Assembly (NCBI GenBank): GCA_030690365.1
Contig: JAUYGX010000073.1
Location: 1 to 57,172, forward strand
Direction: 5' to 3'
DNA: 57,172 bases
Source: Bacteroidales bacterium
GTDB taxonomy: Bacteria > Bacteroidota > Bacteroidia > Bacteroidales > F082
In this document: in pieces, positions 53,420 to 57,172 of the stretch
Layout: every line of letters begins with the position of its first letter
Position numbering within the stretch: position 1 is the first letter of the stretch
Made by a program: the position numbers and the translations under genes
Notes under the pieces: generated by a model
Told to the model about the DNA's origin: nothing
The model's input: only the letters and a program-made list of their open reading frames with translations
Databases searched by the model: none

Positions 53420-54763
53420 TTAAAATGAAAGCCGGAAGGATTGTTTCTTTACCCGTTGCCACATCAGCCACATCATGAGTCCACGCGAAATCATAAACAG
53501 GTTCAGGGCAAACCAAAGGGCATCATTTCCCCAACTACCGGCCGTGAGGTAGTATGCAGGAAGGAAGATGAACAATGAGGAGACCATCATGGCATTGCGC
53601 ATTTCTTTGGAAGCGGTAACACCAACGAAAATTCCGTCCCAAATAAAAGCAGCACAACTCGTAAGTGGAATAATCAGCACCCAAACAGAATAATTTCCTG
53701 CCATTTCATGCAACAAGGGGCTGTTTGTCATTACTTTCATGAGCGCTCCGAAACCCAATGCAAAAACCAGGCTTGTAGCAAAAGCGGCTCCCCAACCCCA
53801 GTAGAAAAGGCGCGATACCGTTTTTTTAAGCAGTATTTTATTTCCAGCACCAAACGCTTTTCCCGTAAGGGCCTCACCTGCAAAGGCAAACCCATCTTCG
53901 AAATAGGAAAAAATAAAGAAAAACTGAAACAGCAACGTATTCACAGCCAGAATGTCATCGCCATGCCGGGCAGAAACATTGGTGAAAAAGGCCAGCGTAA
54001 GAAGCAATAAAACGGTTCGGATGAAAATATCAGCATTTACCTTGAAGAATTTTAGGATAGCCTGACCCTGGAGAATATCATGTAATGGAAACTTTCGGAC
54101 ATACTCCGGATACTTTTTAAACAAAAAGTAGATGGCCATGAGCAAACCGGTATATTGCGCAAAAACCGTGGACAGGGCCACACCCGCAACAGTCATATGA
54201 AAACCATAGACAAATAAAAAATTCAATCCAATATTTATCAGGTTAATAACCAGTGCAATCATCATGGGAATTTTGGCATTCTGGATTCCCAAAAACCAAC
54301 CAAAAAACGCATAAAGCCCAAGGGTTGCCGGAGCTGCCCATATTCTTACGTAAAAATATTCGCGGGCAAGCCCGGTAACGGTTTCACTTCCATCAAGTAT
54401 CATAAACGATAACCATTGAATGGGATACTGAAACAAAACAAGGAATACGGCAAGTCCCAAAGCCACAATCAACGATCTGATCAATACCAGTGTGACTTCC
54501 TGATGGAACTTTGCCCCCCATGCCTGAGCTGTAAACCCACTGCTGCCCATGCGCAAAAAGTTAAAGCCCGAATAAATTACATTGAAAATCAGGCTGCCCA
54601 ATGCGATGGCTCCGATAAATTCAGAACCGTCTAACTGCCCCATCAGGGCCAGATCGACCAACCCAAGCAGTGGGACAGTAATATTGGTTACAATATTGGG
54701 CAATGACAATCGAATTATTGACTTGTTAAGTGCACGAATTTCAATTTCGCTATTTTGCATCAT
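53420..54763 (-). CDS. MATE family efflux transporter
   Basis: Inner-membrane multidrug or metabolite exporter, 447 residues with 12 predicted helices in two homologous bundles. The N-terminal half begins NKSIIRLSLPNIVTNITVPL with GLVDLALMGQLDGSEFIGAI, as in DinF-like MATE proteins; GEALTGKAFGAGNKILLKKT marks the second half. Two adjacent Met residues at the start leave 54763 or 54760 as the initiator. A TATATTTG element lies at 54837-54844. Substrate unknown. Confidence 0.93.
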   Translation of the reverse strand: MMQNSEIEIRALNKSIIRLSLPNIVTNITVPLLGLVDLALMGQLDGSEFIGAIALGSLIFNVIYSGFNFLRMGSSGFTAQAWGAKFHQEVTLVLIRSLIVALGLAVFLVLFQYPIQWLSFMILDGSETVTGLAREYFYVRIWAAPATLGLYAFFGWFLGIQNAKIPMMIALVINLINIGLNFLFVYGFHMTVAGVALSTVFAQYTGLLMAIYFLFKKYPEYVRKFPLHDILQGQAILKFFKVNADIFIRTVLLLLTLAFFTNVSARHGDDILAVNTLLFQFFFIFSYFEDGFAFAGEALTGKAFGAGNKILLKKTVSRLFYWGWGAAFATSLVFALGFGALMKVMTNSPLLHEMAGNYSVWVLIIPLTSCAAFIWDGIFVGVTASKEMRNAMMVSSLFIFLPAYYLTAGSWGNDALWFALNLFMISRGLMMWLMWQRVKKQSFRLSF

Positions 54764-54836
54764 CCCTTCAAAAAAAAATTAATTCACCATCCGATTTATG
54801 GTATTTATTTTGACTTGGTTAAACCTCAATACGCGG

Positions 54837-54844
54837 CAAATATA
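54837..54844 (-). promoter_or_regulatory. Putative -7 promoter element of the MATE gene (TATATTTG)
   Basis: Minus-strand match to TAnnTTTG, 74 bases upstream of the ATG at 54763, giving a rather long leader. No -33 box recognised. Confidence 0.4.
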
Positions 54845-54919
54845 CAATGAAACAAGCAATAGGGCACTATAGCAAATCAATGGGAAAATGAGTATAGGAC
54901 TTGTTTTGGAAGATAAAAA

Positions 54920-54951
54920 AAAGCCTGCCAAGAGTAATCAGGGCAGGCTTT
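54920..54951 (-). terminator. Rho-independent terminator of the T9SS repeat protein gene
   Basis: AAAGCCTGCC (54920-54929) pairs perfectly with GGCAGGCTTT (54942-54951), a 10-bp GC-rich stem with a 12-base loop. On the minus strand it continues into a T tract; it lies 19 bases after the stop codon at 54971. Confidence 0.85.
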
Positions 54952-54970
54952 CGCAAAAAGTTTTAAGCTG

Positions 54971-57172
54971 TTAATTTTTCAGCAATTTTGCTGAGGCTGA
55001 AACATTCTTTGTGTCGGTTAGTGTAATAAAATACATCCCATTGTTCAGGAACGAAGCATCAATACTTACAATTCCTTTACTCACGTTGTGCATACTGTAA
55101 ACCACCTGACCCATCATATTTCTCACCACCACACTTTTCATATTTCTGTTCAGATCAATACTAATTGAGCTGGTGCAAGGGTTTGGATACAATGAAATCA
55201 GATCATCAGCTTTGTTGTTCCAAATTCCGGAAATAGGATTCGGGCTATCGGTAATCTGAATATTATCGATGTACAAATCCACATCATCGGCAGTTTCAAA
55301 TGGATCGGAGAAATCGGGCATCAACGAAACTACGGCATAATTTCCATCAAGGGTAGAAAAATCAAATACGATATCCTCCCATGTGCTTGTCAGCGATTGA
55401 GGATTCGTACTCGGGGTTTCGAGGGTAGGATTTCCTTCAAGTTTGAAATTCAACGGGCTAACCATTGGTTTCCAAACCATTACATGAACATATTTATCCA
55501 CCGAGGTACTTACGCCAGGGTCGCAATTTGCCCAAAAACCTCCCCAGGGCTGACCACCATTATCGGTGCCACGACGAATAAACTTCAGCACTTTGGTACT
55601 GGTATTAATCCCCGAAACGTCAGGATTGTCGATGACCATAAAGGTTTCGTCCACAGGATGAAGGTCTGCGTTGTCATAATCGCCGCAACCCATAACATGC
55701 AAGGTAAGTGGACCGGTAGTTTCATCTTCAAAATCTGCAATCATTCCTGTAATAGAAAGCTGTTCATCGTTGTACCACACCATAATATTATTGGTTCCTT
55801 CAACCACTGTATAGGTACGGTTTGGCCCGCCACTGGGGAATTCAGAAGTATCCCAATCGCCATTGATACGGAATTTATATTCAAGAAGAGAACCTACTTC
55901 CAACCCATCAATGGTAATTGAATAAATGCCGTCTGATTCCATGGTGAGTTGGCTGTTAACGCCACCCCAATCATTAAAATTACCTGCAACATCAACCGAA
56001 TCAACAGCCGGATCAAAGTTTCCCAGGGTAGTTTGGTACGACATATCAACCGTAAATTTAACTGAGGCTGTTCCAAAAGGAGTTGCATCAGCACTGAAGA
56101 AGATATTGTCGATAAAGATGTCAACATCTTCGGCTGTTTCAAATGGGTCAGAGAAATCAGGCATCAACGACATTACGGCATAATTACCTGATAAGGTTGA
56201 AAAATCAAAAACCATGTCTACCCAGTGATCCACTCCTGGCTGAGTATTCATGCTTGGAGTTTCGAGTGTAGAAGCACCTTCGAGTTTAAAATGAAGGGGG
56301 CTTACGGCTGGTTTCCAAACCAGTACGTGGGCATATTTATTTACAGTAACATCGATGTTGGGATCGACATTGGCCCAGAAACCGCCCCAGGGCATTCCAC
56401 CATTGTCAGTACCACGACGGATAAATTTCAATACTTTGGTGCTTAAATTGAGTCCGGAAACATCCGGGTTATCGACCACCATAAAGGTTTCATCAACAGG
56501 ATGAATTTCTGCGTTGTCGAAATCGCCACAACCCATTACATGAAGCGTCAGCGGTCCGGTGGTGCCGTCTTCAAAATCGGCTATATCTCCGGTCTCCGGT
56601 TGTTCGTCGTTGTACCAAACCAGAATTTCATTGGACCCTGAAAGAACAGTGTAGAGGCGGTTTGGCCCACCATTGGGGAATTCAGAAGTATTCCAGTCGC
56701 CATTGATGCGGAATTTAAATTCAAGTAAGGAACCTATTTCCAATCCATCAACGGTAATGGAATAAATTCCATCCGACACCAGGGTCAAATGGCTGTCAAC
56801 GCCATCCCATCCATTAAAAGTTCCGGCTACATCTACAAAATCAACAGCAGGATCAAAATTGCCCAATTCAGTCTGAAAAGACATATCCACACTGAATTTT
56901 ACGGAAGCCGTTGTCGGATTGCCGAAAGGTGTGGGATCGTCGTTGAAAAGGATATTGTCAATAAAAATATCCACATCACCAGCCGTTTCGAACGGATCAG
57001 AAAAATCAGGCATCAACGACATTACGGCATAATTACCTGTTAAAGTAGAAAAATCAAAAACAATATCAACCCATTCGCTGGCAGCTTGTTGCGTATTCAG
57101 ACTTGGAGTTTCAAGTGTTGGAGAGCCTTCGAGTTTGAAGTGCAGGGGACTGATCGCAGGTTTCCAAACCAG
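54971..57172 (-). CDS. T9SS-secreted protein with tandem carbohydrate-binding-like repeats (5' end outside window)
   Basis: The frame is open to the window edge, beyond the first ATG at 57022, so this is the C-terminal 733 residues of a larger protein. It is made of about 282-residue repeats. Each has a galactose-binding/jelly-roll-like part (IADFEDGTTGPLTLHVMGCG, KVLKFIRRGTDNGG, PWGGFWAN, VWKP, FKLEG, FIDNI) and a CBM20/48- or SusE/F-like part (VKFSVDMS, VDVAGTFNGWDGV, LEFKFRINGDWNTSEFPNGG). The C-terminus is a Type IX sorting domain (LYPNPCTSSISIDLN, MMGQVVYSM, NGMYFITLTDT). Expected at the cell surface or outside, binding or processing polysaccharide; any catalytic domain would be upstream. 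Confidence 0.87.
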   Translation of the reverse strand: MVWKPAISPLHFKLEGSPTLETPSLNTQQAASEWVDIVFDFSTLTGNYAVMSLMPDFSDPFETAGDVDIFIDNILFNDDPTPFGNPTTASVKFSVDMSFQTELGNFDPAVDFVDVAGTFNGWDGVDSHLTLVSDGIYSITVDGLEIGSLLEFKFRINGDWNTSEFPNGGPNRLYTVLSGSNEILVWYNDEQPETGDIADFEDGTTGPLTLHVMGCGDFDNAEIHPVDETFMVVDNPDVSGLNLSTKVLKFIRRGTDNGGMPWGGFWANVDPNIDVTVNKYAHVLVWKPAVSPLHFKLEGASTLETPSMNTQPGVDHWVDMVFDFSTLSGNYAVMSLMPDFSDPFETAEDVDIFIDNIFFSADATPFGTASVKFTVDMSYQTTLGNFDPAVDSVDVAGNFNDWGGVNSQLTMESDGIYSITIDGLEVGSLLEYKFRINGDWDTSEFPSGGPNRTYTVVEGTNNIMVWYNDEQLSITGMIADFEDETTGPLTLHVMGCGDYDNADLHPVDETFMVIDNPDVSGINTSTKVLKFIRRGTDNGGQPWGGFWANCDPGVSTSVDKYVHVMVWKPMVSPLNFKLEGNPTLETPSTNPQSLTSTWEDIVFDFSTLDGNYAVVSLMPDFSDPFETADDVDLYIDNIQITDSPNPISGIWNNKADDLISLYPNPCTSSISIDLNRNMKSVVVRNMMGQVVYSMHNVSKGIVSIDASFLNNGMYFITLTDTKNVSASAKLLKN
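55319..57172 (-). repeat. Long tandem repeat within the T9SS protein gene
   Basis: The marker CATCAACGA(C/A)A(T/C)TACGGCATAA recurs at 55319, 56162 and 57011 on the plus strand, spacings of 843 and 849 bases (281 and 283 codons). The intervening sequence is also closely similar, so the repeat is visible at DNA level and is open to copy-number change by recombination. The array continues past the window edge. Confidence 0.85.

Overview
The window looks like chromosomal DNA of a Bacteroidota bacterium, most likely order Bacteroidales/Marinilabiliales (for example Prolixibacteraceae-like). This is inferred from gene content, not from a search: type III glutamine synthetase, T9SS sorting domains, a Reg_prop/LytTR two-component pair, lipid A and heptose genes (kdsA, gmhA, gmhB), a DUF4831 protein, and repeated TAnnTTTG promoter -7 elements. 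No tRNA, rRNA, IS element, prophage or CRISPR array was seen.

Layout. Bases 1-5438: three tandem, nearly overlapping sensor kinase genes (the first cut by the window edge). 5482-8852: a leftward operon of a polyprenyl-phosphate sugar transferase, a lipoprotein and a Gfo/Idh/MocA oxidoreductase. 8948-10123: pcm and a small lipoprotein. 10299-16345: a leftward run of GT2 glycosyltransferase, miaA, a 1038-residue Reg_prop histidine kinase and its LytTR regulator. 16438-20340: a rightward set of aromatic amino acid hydroxylase, DUF3127 protein, EamA transporter and kdsA. 20561-27557: leftward DUF4831 protein, glnN, sodium/solute symporter, gmhB, gmhA and fabI.

27.7-41.1 kb is the accessory part: a leftward polymorphic-toxin locus. 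It runs from a lipoprotein and a T9SS-exported protein, through a fibre-like protein and a small T9SS protein carrying a YD-like motif, to a 2167-residue SpvB/FG-GAP/YD-repeat (Rhs) protein with a predicted papain-like C-terminal toxin. Behind it is an array of toxin-immunity scraps not apparent from long ORFs. It consists of immunity gene 1, a start-less C-terminal toxin fragment with an HxHP motif, immunity gene 2, a second start-less fragment with a GCI motif, and a third immunity gene cut off after its signal peptide by a REP-like palindromic element. All three immunity-type products begin with signal peptides, so the toxins probably act in the cell envelope. This is the most interesting region.

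41.4-57.2 kb returns to housekeeping: recN, then an overlapping MurD-type ligase and PP-loop protein that I read as the alternative MurD2-MurL route for D-glutamate in peptidoglycan. These are followed by yqgE, ilvE, a DUF554 protein, an acid-resistance-type pair (Orn/Lys/Arg decarboxylase plus antiporter), a small membrane protein, a MATE exporter, and the 3' part of a T9SS-secreted protein built of about 282-residue tandem carbohydrate-binding-like repeats.
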